Below are positions 47,351-56,511 of a stretch of 64,000 nucleotides of DNA, one piece after another. Source of the stretch: Shewanella aquimarina. GTDB taxonomy: Bacteria; Pseudomonadota; Gammaproteobacteria; Enterobacterales; Shewanellaceae. Every line of letters begins with the position of its first letter. Positions within the stretch are counted from its first letter, which is position 1. A program made the position numbers and the translations under genes. Location: the NCBI RefSeq assembly GCF_023349185.1, contig NZ_JAKIKY010000001.1:1-64000 (forward strand), given 5' to 3'. The notes under the pieces were generated by a model. It saw only the letters and a program-made list of their open reading frames with translations, searched no databases and was not told where the DNA came from.

Positions 47351-48133
47351 ATGAATCAACAAGCAAGCAAGGCAGCTAAGCCAGCAAAGAGTGGCGTGAA
47401 CTATTTCCTCGACGGCTTTCGGCTGATCAAACAGCCGGGCCTGAGACGCTTCGTCTTCATCCCCCTCAGCGTCAACCTGGTGCTGTTTGCGGCGGTGATC
47501 TACTTCGCCATCGGTCAGCTGGAACAGGTGTTCCAATGGATCAATGGTCAGCTGCCCGATTATCTCAGCTGGCTCAACTTCCTGCTCTGGCCACTGGCGG
47601 TGTTGACCCTGTTGGTGGTGCTCTCCTTTGTCTTCAGTTCTGTGATGAACTGGATTGCGGCGCCCTTCAACGGGCTGCTGGCGGAGAAGGTGGAGCAATA
47701 TCTCACCGGCAAAGACCTTAATACTGGCGGCACTATCGACCTGATTAAGGATCTGCCGCGCATCCTGGGGCGCGAATGGATAAAGCTTAAATATTATCTC
47801 CCCAGAGCCATACTGTTTCTTATCCTGTTTTGGGTACCCTTTATCGGCCAGACGGCGGCGCCAGTGCTCTGGTTCCTGTTTAGCGCCTGGATGATGGCGA
47901 TTCAGTATTGTGACTATCCCTTCGACAACCACAAGGTGCCCTTTAATGATATGAAGTTTGCCCTCAATCAGACCAAGGGCAGCAGCTTTAGCTTCGGCGC
48001 CGCCGTGACCTTGTTTTCCATGATCCCCATCATCAACTTTATCGTGATGCCGGTCGCTATTTGCGGTGCCACCTCCATGTGGGTCGACAAATATCGCGAC
48101 GCCTATCGCAACGCGCACATTGCCCCTGAATAA
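47351..48133 (+). CDS. cysZ: Sulfate transporter CysZ
   Basis: This 260-residue inner-membrane protein mediates sulfate uptake for cysteine synthesis. The family start GVNYFLDGFRLIKQPGLRRF is followed by FVFIPLSVNLVLFAAVIYFA. Membrane helices lie near 30-55, 70-100, 145-190 and 205-235. The EDNHKVPF-like segment appears as YPFDNHKVPFNDMKFAL. It is divergent from smc. A long reading frame on the opposite strand is a codon-bias shadow. Confidence 0.95.
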   Translation: MNQQASKAAKPAKSGVNYFLDGFRLIKQPGLRRFVFIPLSVNLVLFAAVIYFAIGQLEQVFQWINGQLPDYLSWLNFLLWPLAVLTLLVVLSFVFSSVMNWIAAPFNGLLAEKVEQYLTGKDLNTGGTIDLIKDLPRILGREWIKLKYYLPRAILFLILFWVPFIGQTAAPVLWFLFSAWMMAIQYCDYPFDNHKVPFNDMKFALNQTKGSSFSFGAAVTLFSMIPIINFIVMPVAICGATSMWVDKYRDAYRNAHIAPE

Positions 48134-48146
48134 AGCTCACTTCAAA

Positions 48147-48174
48147 AAAAAGGCCTGCAATTGCAGGCCTTTTT
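48147..48174. terminator. Bidirectional terminator between cysZ and the RDD gene
   Basis: A 28-base perfect palindrome consists of AAAAAGGCCTGCAA and its complement TTGCAGGCCTTTTT. It serves the rightward cysZ and the leftward RDD gene. Confidence 0.93.
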
Positions 48175-48182
48175 CTTACGCA

Positions 48183-49418
48183 TCAGGCGCCGCCATATAC
48201 CTCAGGGGAGCGCTCCTCTGCCGGGATTTCTCTTGGCTTAGAGAGGTCAACAACGACCGTTTCTGAGATCTTATCCTGAATCGCCTGACGATTGGCATCC
48301 CAATAAATCTGTAAGAACCCCAACAGGCCGGTAGCGAAGCCGGCGCCGTAGCCGCCATAACGACCAAAGGCATCCCACAGGGAGATGCGCGAGGCATCAA
48401 GCGGCACCACCCGAATGTTAAGCAGCTTCTTACCTAAGGTCTGGCCATCGAACCAGGCGGTGAAAACGGTAAAGTAGAAGGCGGCCCAACCAAAGCCTAA
48501 ACCGAGATCATTCAATATCCCCTTCGCCCACTCGAGTAGGCTGTAGGGCGAGGGCTTATCTTCCTCATCGAGTCTATCGGCATCGATAACCAGCGGCGTA
48601 ATCTTATCGGCAATCTCCTGATGGTCTGGCTTTGTACCTGCTGCAGGCTCTTCGTTAGGCGCTGCGGCACTGGTGGCAAGGTTTGCCTCGGTAGACATAC
48701 TAGGGTTAGACATACCAGGCTTGCTAACCGGCGTTATGTTCGGATAACCCTGAGTCAGACGCTGCATCAGCACCGCTTTTTCTTGGTCGGACAGCGACAA
48801 CTCCGTGATTAATTGAGACACCAGCGCGACCTTTTCACTGTCACTTGCCTTTAAGGTATCGAGGGCGCCAAATAGTGTCGTTAACTTTTCATCGGCGCAG
48901 CCTGCCTCCTCACACAGGCTGAAAGATAAGATCTGCGGCATGATTTTCAGTGTCTCTAACGAGTCGGCCTGCAGCCCTGTGGTCTGAGCCGGTTTGCTCC
49001 CCGCATCCGCTTTATCACCTTCGCCGTAAGAGATGATATTGTCGCTGGTGACCCAGATAGTCATTAGCAACATGGCAAGATAGAGCCCCCACTTCAGCGC
49101 CTTACCCAGTTGGTGGCTGCGACGTTCAATGACCAAAGTTAAACCAACCAAGAGAATAAACAGCCCGCCGGCCTGCTCAGCCAGCACGCTGATCAACAAG
49201 GCATCGATTAACATGGCCAGACCACGCTTGAGCGGCGATGCCAGCGGGGTATAAAGCAGCTCAGGCGCAACATGAAAGGCGAAAGGGGTGACGATTGTTT
49301 TGGGATCTTTAGTTTTGGGCGCTCTGGTTTTAGGCGCGCTGGATTTAGGACTCGATGATCGATGCGCTGCGTTCGGCATATGAGTCGAATCCCCTGTCCT
49401 ATCGTTTGTGCTACTCAC
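48183..49418 (-). CDS. RDD family membrane protein
   Basis: This 411-residue protein has a basic, low-complexity N-terminus with APKT/DPKT repeats (about 25-42) and an RDD-like opening helix (PLKRGLAMLIDALLISVLAE). A long hydrophilic Ser/Asp-rich insert (about 125-295) is followed by the second RDD part with FDGQTLGKKLLNIRVVPLDA. The large insert is unusual, because most RDD proteins have 150-250 residues. The start is a GTG at 49418 with GGGAG about 8 bases upstream. Function is unknown. Confidence 0.85.
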   Translation of the reverse strand: MSSTNDRTGDSTHMPNAAHRSSSPKSSAPKTRAPKTKDPKTIVTPFAFHVAPELLYTPLASPLKRGLAMLIDALLISVLAEQAGGLFILLVGLTLVIERRSHQLGKALKWGLYLAMLLMTIWVTSDNIISYGEGDKADAGSKPAQTTGLQADSLETLKIMPQILSFSLCEEAGCADEKLTTLFGALDTLKASDSEKVALVSQLITELSLSDQEKAVLMQRLTQGYPNITPVSKPGMSNPSMSTEANLATSAAAPNEEPAAGTKPDHQEIADKITPLVIDADRLDEEDKPSPYSLLEWAKGILNDLGLGFGWAAFYFTVFTAWFDGQTLGKKLLNIRVVPLDASRISLWDAFGRYGGYGAGFATGLLGFLQIYWDANRQAIQDKISETVVVDLSKPREIPAEERSPEVYGGA

Positions 49419-49642
49419 TCATCTGCTCCCTGCGAATTATTCTGATTATTTGGGTTAGCGGGCTTAATACATTTCGCTAACTTATCAATAGGATCCTCAT
49501 TAGGCCAGCCCCCTCAACGAGGTATTTATGATATAAGTGACTGCTTTTATAACTGAAAGGAATAAAGAATATGAAACTATCATTTCTAATGCGCTGAAAC
49601 CACACTATGATTTAGCTGTATACATAAAGGAGCAAGTAATCC

Positions 49643-50611
49643 ATGAGTAAAATTTTCGAAGACAATTCATATACCATAGGTAATACACCTCTTGTTCGCC
49701 TAAATCGCGTCAGCAAGGGAAATGTGCTCGCCAAGGTTGAGGCCCGTAACCCTAGCTTTAGTGTAAAGTGTCGTATCGGCGCGAATATGATTTGGGACGC
49801 CGAAAAGAAGGGCTTGCTCACTAAAGATAAAGAATTGATTGAGCCGACTTCAGGTAACACAGGTATTGCGCTGGCCTATGTCGCCGCGGCCCGTGGTTAT
49901 AAGTTAACCCTAACCATGCCAAACACCATGAGTCTAGAGCGTCGCAAGCTGCTTAAGGCTCTGGGCGCAAACCTTGTCCTAACCGAAGGCGCTAAAGGCA
50001 TGAAAGGTGCCATCGACAAGGCAGAGGAGCTGCGTCAATCTGCACCTGAGAAATACCTGATCTTGGGTCAATTCGACAACCCAGCTAACCCAGAGATCCA
50101 CGAGAAGACCACGGGTCCAGAGATCTGGAATGACACAGACGGTGAAGTAGATGTTGTCGTTGCCGGCGTGGGCACAGGTGGTACCATCACAGGTGTTAGC
50201 CGTTACATCAAGCAAACCCAAGGTAAGGCGATCACCTCGGTAGCGGTTGAGCCAGCAGACTCGCCGGTCATCGGCCAGACCATGGCCGGTCAACCCGTGC
50301 AGCCTGGCCCACATAAGATCCAAGGTATCGGCGCTGGTTTCATCCCGGCTAACCTAGATCTCGAAGTGGTCGACCGTGTAGAAGCCGTGACCAACGAAGA
50401 AGCGATCGAGATGGCTCAGCGCCTGATGAAAGAGGAAGGTATCCTGGTGGGTATCTCTTCTGGTGCTGCCGTGGTTGCAGCAAACCGTATCGCCGAACTG
50501 CCAGAGTTTGAAGGCAAGAACATAGTGGTGATCCTGCCCTCTGCAGCAGAACGTTACCTCTCATCTGTACTCTTCCAAGGCCAATTTGGCGACGCGGAAA
50601 ACGTACAGTAA
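49643..50611 (+). CDS. cysK: Cysteine synthase A (O-acetylserine sulfhydrylase)
   Basis: This 322-residue PLP enzyme makes cysteine from O-acetylserine and sulfide. The PLP Lys is in [20 protein letters not shown], identical in type to E. coli CysK. The substrate loop is [20 protein letters not shown] and the phosphate loop is [22 protein letters not shown] precedes the ATG. The convergent terminator follows. Confidence 0.97.
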   Translation: MSKIFEDNSYTIGNTPLVRLNRVSKGNVLAKVEARNPSFSVKCRIGANMIWDAEKKGLLTKDKELIEPTSGNTGIALAYVAAARGYKLTLTMPNTMSLERRKLLKALGANLVLTEGAKGMKGAIDKAEELRQSAPEKYLILGQFDNPANPEIHEKTTGPEIWNDTDGEVDVVVAGVGTGGTITGVSRYIKQTQGKAITSVAVEPADSPVIGQTMAGQPVQPGPHKIQGIGAGFIPANLDLEVVDRVEAVTNEEAIEMAQRLMKEEGILVGISSGAAVVAANRIAELPEFEGKNIVVILPSAAERYLSSVLFQGQFGDAENVQ

Positions 50612-50643
50612 GACTCGCCCTCATCCGGCGCGTTAACTGATTC

Positions 50644-50684
50644 AAGCCCCCGATAGTTTTGCTAGCTATTGGGGGGCTTATTTT
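50644..50684. terminator. Terminator between cysK and the tetR gene
   Basis: AAGCCCCCGATAG (50644-50656) pairs with CTATTGGGGGGCTT (50666-50679), with one bulge, followed by ATTTT on the plus strand. The TAA of the leftward regulator lies inside it. Confidence 0.85.
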
Positions 50685-51334
50685 ATGGCGCGCAATATCT
50701 TATCGATACAGGCGCCCACCGTCTGCTTGAGAAAGTCACTATCTAGATTGCCACTAATCAGACTCTGATACTCCACCCAACGAATGAGCCCGAGTAGCTG
50801 ATGGGCATCGGCATTGGCCGAGGATGATCCTAAGGCGGTAAAAAACTGCTCGATAGTCCTGATGAAGCCATTATCCAGCAGCTGAATGGCCTCGGCGAGC
50901 GCTGGATTTCGTAGCGCCTCTTCGTGAAACGCCAGCTCGAGAATGCGATCGTCTTTGTGACTCACCTGAGTCTGAATATGCTCACAGAGAAACTCGGTCA
51001 GATGTACTGCTATGTTATCGAGGGGCATCAACTCACTATCCGCCTTGAGCACCTCGAGCAACTGGAAACTCTTCCCCTCCAGAGTGTTATTCATCCACAG
51101 AGTCTTCTCGGCAAAATAGGTTAAGGCGTCGCTGATCAGATCTTTGATATCTTTAAAGTAATAGGTGGTCGAGGCCAGTGGTACCTGCGCCTCGGTTGCC
51201 ACGGCGCGATGGCGTACGCCGCGCACCCCCTCCCTGATGATCAACCGCAGGGTCGCCTCTAAGATAGCCACGCGCCGGGCCTCACCATCGGCCCTGTGGG
51301 TGATACGTCCAACATAACTAAGAGGTTGCTGCAT
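50678..51334 (-). CDS. TetR-family transcriptional regulator
   Basis: This 218-residue regulator has an N-terminal helix-turn-helix (about 17-65; ATLRLIIREGVRGVRHRAVA and PLASTTYYFKDIKDLI) and a C-terminal ligand-binding domain of unknown specificity. AAGGAT precedes the ATG. It is divergent from the O-methyltransferase gene across 254 bases and may regulate it; no clear operator was identified. Confidence 0.88.
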   Translation of the reverse strand: MQQPLSYVGRITHRADGEARRVAILEATLRLIIREGVRGVRHRAVATEAQVPLASTTYYFKDIKDLISDALTYFAEKTLWMNNTLEGKSFQLLEVLKADSELMPLDNIAVHLTEFLCEHIQTQVSHKDDRILELAFHEEALRNPALAEAIQLLDNGFIRTIEQFFTALGSSSANADAHQLLGLIRWVEYQSLISGNLDSDFLKQTVGACIDKILRAIK

Positions 51335-51588
51335 TTACCTATCCTTATCAATCCAAGCCGTCGGCGACTGAGCCACTTCATATTAACACCTGAGTAACAC
51401 TTGACCTAGCCCGCAACCCTCACACTCAGCAGCACTGTGATCAATAACGCTTTGTATCGCCGTTAATTTCAGCTATCTCTTGTCAGATTTCGCGAGCCAG
51501 GTCGATAAATCGACATAGACTTGATGTACTCAACGGGGGATCCGGCTAGAGTGGATGGCATTTCACTCACTCAAGCGTCAGGACTCTG

Positions 51589-52656
51589 ATGGACTTTTAC
51601 CAATCGCCGAAAACAATTTCGGCATTTGATGCCAAATTCGAAGCACAGAAAATCGCATTCGCTCCCATAACCTTCCAGGTTGCCCGTTGTCTGTTGAAAT
51701 TTGATCTCTTAGCGAAAATAGAATCCGAACCAGGCTTGAGCCGAGCCAGACTCTCTAACCTGGTTGAGCTGTCAGACTATGCAGTCGGCGTCCTGCTGGA
51801 TATGGGCCTCAGCATGGGCCTCATCTGGCAAGCAGGGCAAGGTTATCATCTGGATAAGATAGGCCACTTCCTACTTCACGATGAGATGTCCAGAGTCAAC
51901 CTCAACTTCAATCATGATGTTTGTTATCAAGGGATGTTCGAACTCGACAAGGCGCTAGAAAAAGGCGAAGCCAGTGGCTTGAAAGTATTTGGCGACTGGC
52001 AAACCATCTACCCCGGCCTAAGCCAATTGCCAGCAGCAGCTAAGCAGAGTTGGTTCGAGTTTGACCACTTCTATTCGGATCACGCCTTTGGCACTGTGCT
52101 ACCGTTGATCTTTAAGACCCAACCAAAAACCTTGGTGGATATCGGCGGCAACACGGGGAAATGGGCACTGGCCTGTACCCAATACGATGCCGATGTCGAG
52201 GTCACCATCATGGATCTGCCCGGTCAGCTCAAGGTGGCTATAGAAAATGCCAAGGACAAGGGCTTAAGCGAACGTATCCATGGCTTTGAATGCGATCTAT
52301 TAAAGGTTGATACGCCTTTCTATGAGGGTGGGGATCTCTACTGGATGAGCCAGTTCTTAGATTGCTTCTCCGAGACTCAGATTCTGGCCATATTAAAACT
52401 GGCTGCCGCCAATATGGCCCCCCATAGTGAGCTCTGCATCTTAGAGACCTTCTGGGACAGACAACCTTGCGAGGCTGGCGCCTATTGCGTTAACGCCACA
52501 TCGCTCTACTTCACCGCCATGGCCAACGGCAATAGCCGCATGTACCATTCGAAAGATCTGCTAAAACTGATCTCCTCGGCAGGCCTCTATGTTGACGAAG
52601 ATATCGATAACATAGGTTTAGGCCATACCTTACTTCGCTGTCGTCGCAAGCCGTAA
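51589..52656 (+). CDS. O-methyltransferase family 2 protein
   Basis: This 355-residue protein has an N-terminal winged-helix dimerisation domain (about 20-100) and a C-terminal SAM-binding domain. Motif I is TLVDIGGNTGKWALACTQYD, and later blocks are VTIMDLPGQLKVA and DLYWMSQFLDCFSETQ. The His of the usual catalytic triad in the ...L.LHDW motif is replaced: the sequence reads MSQFLDCF. This suggests a divergent substrate or chemistry. The family methylates hydroxyls of small aromatic metabolites. The gene is alone, with no biosynthetic cluster around it. Confidence 0.8.
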   Translation: MDFYQSPKTISAFDAKFEAQKIAFAPITFQVARCLLKFDLLAKIESEPGLSRARLSNLVELSDYAVGVLLDMGLSMGLIWQAGQGYHLDKIGHFLLHDEMSRVNLNFNHDVCYQGMFELDKALEKGEASGLKVFGDWQTIYPGLSQLPAAAKQSWFEFDHFYSDHAFGTVLPLIFKTQPKTLVDIGGNTGKWALACTQYDADVEVTIMDLPGQLKVAIENAKDKGLSERIHGFECDLLKVDTPFYEGGDLYWMSQFLDCFSETQILAILKLAAANMAPHSELCILETFWDRQPCEAGAYCVNATSLYFTAMANGNSRMYHSKDLLKLISSAGLYVDEDIDNIGLGHTLLRCRRKP

Positions 52657-52860
52657 AACATAAGCCGTAAGCCAACGCCTTAAAACACAAGCCTTAACAC
52701 ACAAGGCATGAGCAGTCGTTACAAGTGTTAGGGGTGAACTCAACGAGGATGAGCCCGAGGATGAACCAACCGGTAGACCAGCCTGCATCGGCAGGAGGTC
52801 TACCTATACTCCCTTATTCGCTTCTGACTTTCCCTATTCTTCTTACTCTCTTTAGCTTCT

Positions 52861-52902
52861 CTACTCTCTACTCTCTACTCTCTACTCTCTACTCTCTACT
52901 CT
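52861..52902. repeat. Heptanucleotide tandem repeat, 6 x CTACTCT
   Basis: Six perfect copies of CTACTCT are present, preceded by degenerate T/C-rich copies from about 52840. Seven-base units change reading frame or spacing when copies are lost or gained. The array is about 200 bases after the O-methyltransferase gene and 840 bases before the TonB receptor, in no supported gene. Confidence 0.9.
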
Positions 52903-53330
52903 CTTAATTTTGCTTTAGTTCCAATACTGTCCAAACGGTTAAAGCTTAACGGATAGCTCTTAAACGAAAGTACTTAACCAAAAGAACATAACGGAAAAAA
53001 TTTAACCGCAGGAGCTTAGCTTAAATGCTAAATCTATAAGCCGCTCCTAGGGCCAATCAGAAGCTAAGATTACGCTGCCATTCCTATGACCAGCCAAAGT
53101 AACACTGATTTAACAACCCCAGCTCTCAAGCTTAATCATAATGACGCATCATAGACGCCAAATAGGTCATAAATTAAGTGAAATGCCACACCTTTGTATT
53201 CGAAAGTCATTCCTCAACACTTAAGAATTAACATTAAGGCAACAATAGACCAGATAAAAAAAGAGGTGATTTTGCTCACAAACAAATCATTTCCACAATA
53301 TTTTTCATATTTTTTGTATTTTTTTTGAAT

Positions 53331-53441
53331 AACAATCAACACAAACAAAAAACAAATTAACGTAAACTTAAAAACACCAATAAAACACAACACCCCACAA
53401 CTATTAACACCACAAAAACAATTCTGCACCAAAAACAACAT
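53331..53441 (+). promoter_or_regulatory. C-rich, G-poor leader segment upstream of the TonB receptor
   Basis: By hand count this stretch of about 110 bases holds roughly 31 C and only 2 G on the plus strand, with the rest A and T. This base skew resembles Rho utilisation sites. It would lie in the 5' leader of the receptor mRNA if transcription starts before 53330; no promoter was identified with confidence. Confidence 0.45.
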
Positions 53442-53740
53442 CGAGGGGCGCTTTGAAATAACAGGCTTACATTTTAACCACTCGGCGACATTAGTTGTTT
53501 ATTTTATGTTGCAAAAAGGATAATCATCTAAATGGATTGGCAAGCGTATCGGCTGTAGCCGCCTTGTTGCAGTTGTTATCTCTCTATGATTATATCGAGC
53601 ACGAGGTAAAGATTTATCAATATAAGTAAATATTTGAAAAGTTTTTACTAAATAAAGATCGACACTTAGAGCGAATAAATATTCGGTCAGTCCAAGAGTG
53701 TTCAAATCAAAAATTAAAATAAGTCTCAGGGAGAAACACA

Positions 53741-56440
53741 ATGCAGCCTAATTCTATATTGGCTAAAGCTGTTCGTTTCGCATTAATTGGTGGTGCCGCA
53801 ACGGCAGCACTGAGTGCGCCAGCCGTTTATGCAGCAGATGAAGATAGCGTTGAACGTATTCAAGTAACAGGTTCACGTATTAAGCGTACCGATATGGAAA
53901 CGGCTACACCTGTTACCGTCATGAGCGCTGAAGACATGGCCAAACAGGGCTTCACTAACATTCAAGATGCGTTAGAAAGCTTGACTTCAACCACCAGTGC
54001 GATGACTACCCAGTCTGTTCACGGTTTCACACCTGCCGCCTCTTCTATCAGCCTACGTGGTGCGGGTGCTAACCGTACACTGACACTGATCAATGGTAAG
54101 CGTCTGAACCAATATCCAAAGCCATCTGGTGGTACGGACAACTTCGTTGATACTGCTAACCTGCCTATGGAAGCCGTACAGCGTATCGAAGTACTGCAAT
54201 CTGGTGGTTCTGCAATCTACGGTGCTGACGCTGTCGGCGGCGTGATCAACATCATCCTGAAGAAAGATTTCGAAGGTGTTGCACTTAAGTACCGTCACGG
54301 TGATACCACTAATGGCGGCGGCGGAAGCGACCGTATCGCGTTATCTCTAGGTGCTTCATCTGATCGCGGTAACGTATCGACTTTCATCGAGTTCACCGAC
54401 AACGAGCAGCTAAAAGCGACTGACCGTGAAAACTTCGGTCTACATACAGATAAAGTGCCTTACAGCCCTCATTCAGCGTACAGCTCGTACGGCGCACGTA
54501 TCGCATCTGTACAAAGAAAAGATGAAACTTTCCCTACAGGTCAACGCGTATTAACCCCTGAAGAGTGTACAGCCGGTGGATTCCTATGGACGGGTTCTAC
54601 TTGTGGTTTCGACCGCTCTGAGTGGCGTGATCTACAACCTGAGAGTTCACGTTTCATCAGCTCAACCAACTTCAACTACGAGCTGTCTGATAACATTAGC
54701 TTCGTCGGTCGTCTAGATTTTGCCGAGGCGAAATCTACCACTAACATCGAGCCTATGGCGATCAATGACTACGACATTGCAGTCGCAGGCAACAGTGTCA
54801 CCGTAAGTAATGGCGCTCTTAGCAAGACTTTCGACGACAAAACGACTGCCCTAGGCGGTGATTTTGCCAACGCAGAAGATGGCGAATACTACTATGTGCG
54901 TCGTCTACACGAGTTTGGTAACCGCGCAGGCGAAACCAAGACACGTAACTACTTCTTCACTGCAGGTCTTGAAGGCACACTGGCTGATGAGTACAGCTGG
55001 GATGCGTCAGTAAACTATGGCCGTACTAATGTTGATGTATTCCGTAGCGGCTACGCCACTGTTGGCGGCATGTTCAACTACATCACTGCCGGTGAAAACG
55101 GTAACTCTCTGCTGAAAAACATGAGCGCAGAAGACGTAGAATCTGTAGCCTACTCTCCATTTGAGAAAGCTCAATCTACTCAGAAGAACGTACAGGCTAA
55201 CATTTCTGGTATGGCGTTCGAGATGCCAGCTGGCGATGCTCAATTTGCATTCGGTGCCGAGTACACAGAGCAAGACTATGAAACCAACACTGACTCGGAG
55301 TCTAAGAAAGGTGCCATCCTGACCACAGGTGGTTCTTCAGGTGCCGGTGAGCGTTCTTACTGGGCAACTTATGCCGAAATCAGCCTACCAGTACTTGATG
55401 TATTGACCGTTGATGCGGCAGTACGTTATGACCGCTACGATGATTTCGGTGGCAACCTGTCTCCGCAGCTAACCATTGAATACCGTCCATTGGATGAGTT
55501 GTTGGTTCGTGGTTCTATCAGCTCAGTATTCCGTGCGCCAGACATGCACCGCGTATATGGTGACTCAACTAAAGGCTTCTCTACTGTTATCGACTTCAAG
55601 CAGTGTCAAGCTTTAGGCGGTGTACCAGGTCAAGGTTACGACAACGATCCTGCGCTAAATGAGGTTTGTAAAGAACTTCACGTAGACACCACAACAGGTG
55701 CTAACAAAGATCTAGAAGCCGAAACCGGTTACACGGCTAACATTGGTGCAGTATGGGGCGGTGATTCACTCAACGCGTCGTTCGACCTTTGGGAGTGGAA
55801 ACTGGATGACATGGTTAGCGACATCAGCGCTAGCAAGGCTGCACGTGAGTACGAACAGTATGAAGACATGCTGACTCGAGATGCATCTGGAAAGATCACT
55901 CATGTTAACGCCGTTGCGCAGAACCTGGCATTCCAGAAAGTGCGTGGTTTAGATATCACGGCCGGCTACGGCTGGGATCTAGACAACTATGGTGAGCTGA
56001 AGCTTAACTTCAACGGTACCTACATCCTGTTGTCTGAGTATCAACTTACGCCAACAGATCCTGTTGAAGATGATATCGACAACGGTGGTCTGCCACAGTA
56101 CCGCGCTAACCTAGTACTGGGTTACTATATCGATGACTTCGAAGCGACCTTAGGCGCATACCACACTGCGCGTATGCACGGTATGCAGTACAAGTCATTC
56201 AAAGCATCTGGTGGCGAAGACTTCGACGAAAGTGCACACGAAGTAGCATCACAGACTAAGTGGAACCTGACTGCAGGTTACAACTTCACAGATGCTATCA
56301 AGGTGAAAGCTGGCGTAGTTAACCTGTTCGACGCAGGTCCTAACTTCGACCCAACAGCAACTTCTTGGCCTCATTACCAGCGTTCAGTGTACAACGCACG
56401 CGGTCGTGAGTGGTTCCTAGAAGGTGAAGTGAAGTTCTAA
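53741..56440 (+). CDS. TonB-dependent outer-membrane receptor
   Basis: This 899-residue protein has a signal peptide (ending AVYA, about residue 31), a TonB-box-like region followed by VERIQVTGSRIKRTDMETAT, and a plug domain (about 50-170; SISLRGAGANRTLTLINGKR; IYGADAVGGVINIILK). The C-terminal beta-barrel ends in FLEGEVKF with the terminal Phe. The plug start (IQVTGSRIKR) is of the type common in Shewanella and Alteromonas receptors for peptides, sugars or other nutrients rather than classical siderophores, but the ligand is unknown. The neighbouring transporter at 56512 may share the substrate. Confidence 0.93.
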   Translation: MQPNSILAKAVRFALIGGAATAALSAPAVYAADEDSVERIQVTGSRIKRTDMETATPVTVMSAEDMAKQGFTNIQDALESLTSTTSAMTTQSVHGFTPAASSISLRGAGANRTLTLINGKRLNQYPKPSGGTDNFVDTANLPMEAVQRIEVLQSGGSAIYGADAVGGVINIILKKDFEGVALKYRHGDTTNGGGGSDRIALSLGASSDRGNVSTFIEFTDNEQLKATDRENFGLHTDKVPYSPHSAYSSYGARIASVQRKDETFPTGQRVLTPEECTAGGFLWTGSTCGFDRSEWRDLQPESSRFISSTNFNYELSDNISFVGRLDFAEAKSTTNIEPMAINDYDIAVAGNSVTVSNGALSKTFDDKTTALGGDFANAEDGEYYYVRRLHEFGNRAGETKTRNYFFTAGLEGTLADEYSWDASVNYGRTNVDVFRSGYATVGGMFNYITAGENGNSLLKNMSAEDVESVAYSPFEKAQSTQKNVQANISGMAFEMPAGDAQFAFGAEYTEQDYETNTDSESKKGAILTTGGSSGAGERSYWATYAEISLPVLDVLTVDAAVRYDRYDDFGGNLSPQLTIEYRPLDELLVRGSISSVFRAPDMHRVYGDSTKGFSTVIDFKQCQALGGVPGQGYDNDPALNEVCKELHVDTTTGANKDLEAETGYTANIGAVWGGDSLNASFDLWEWKLDDMVSDISASKAAREYEQYEDMLTRDASGKITHVNAVAQNLAFQKVRGLDITAGYGWDLDNYGELKLNFNGTYILLSEYQLTPTDPVEDDIDNGGLPQYRANLVLGYYIDDFEATLGAYHTARMHGMQYKSFKASGGEDFDESAHEVASQTKWNLTAGYNFTDAIKVKAGVVNLFDAGPNFDPTATSWPHYQRSVYNARGREWFLEGEVKF

Positions 56441-56458
56441 TTTCACTGAACTTTAACG

Positions 56459-56488
56459 AAAAAACGGCATCCTAGGATGCCGTTTTTT
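56459..56488. terminator. Bidirectional terminator between the TonB receptor and YfcC-type genes
   Basis: A 30-base palindrome, AAAAAACGGCATCCT with its complement AGGATGCCGTTTTTT, ends both converging genes. Confidence 0.95.
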
Positions 56489-56511
56489 ATTGCCTAAATG
56501 AAAGTGCATTC

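Larger units (their letters stand above)
52657..53740. other. Long upstream region of the TonB-dependent receptor
   Basis: These 1,080 bases hold no convincing gene. From 52661 to 52720 there are imperfect repeats of the AAGCCNTAA type. At 52861-52902 there is a perfect heptanucleotide array, and at 53331-53441 a C-rich, nearly G-free stretch. The receptor has GGGAG 8 bases before its ATG. A partial match to the Fur pattern (GATAATCAT at 53519) is too weak to call. Confidence 0.6.

Noticed and set aside
47339..48118. Long open frame of about 260 codons on the minus strand
   Set aside because: It is antisense to cysZ, whose protein motifs are clear; the composition (many His, Gln, Gly) is that of a shadow frame.
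52861..52902. Array considered as a CRISPR
   Set aside because: The unit is seven bases with no spacers and no cas genes in the window.
52725..52907. 60-codon frame that reads through the heptanucleotide array (LYSLLS repeats)
   Set aside because: The repeat explains the frame; there is no ribosome-binding site, and the part before the array is not protein-like.
53512..53535. Possible Fur box before the TonB receptor
   Set aside because: Only GATAATCAT matches the 19-base consensus; the other half is poor.
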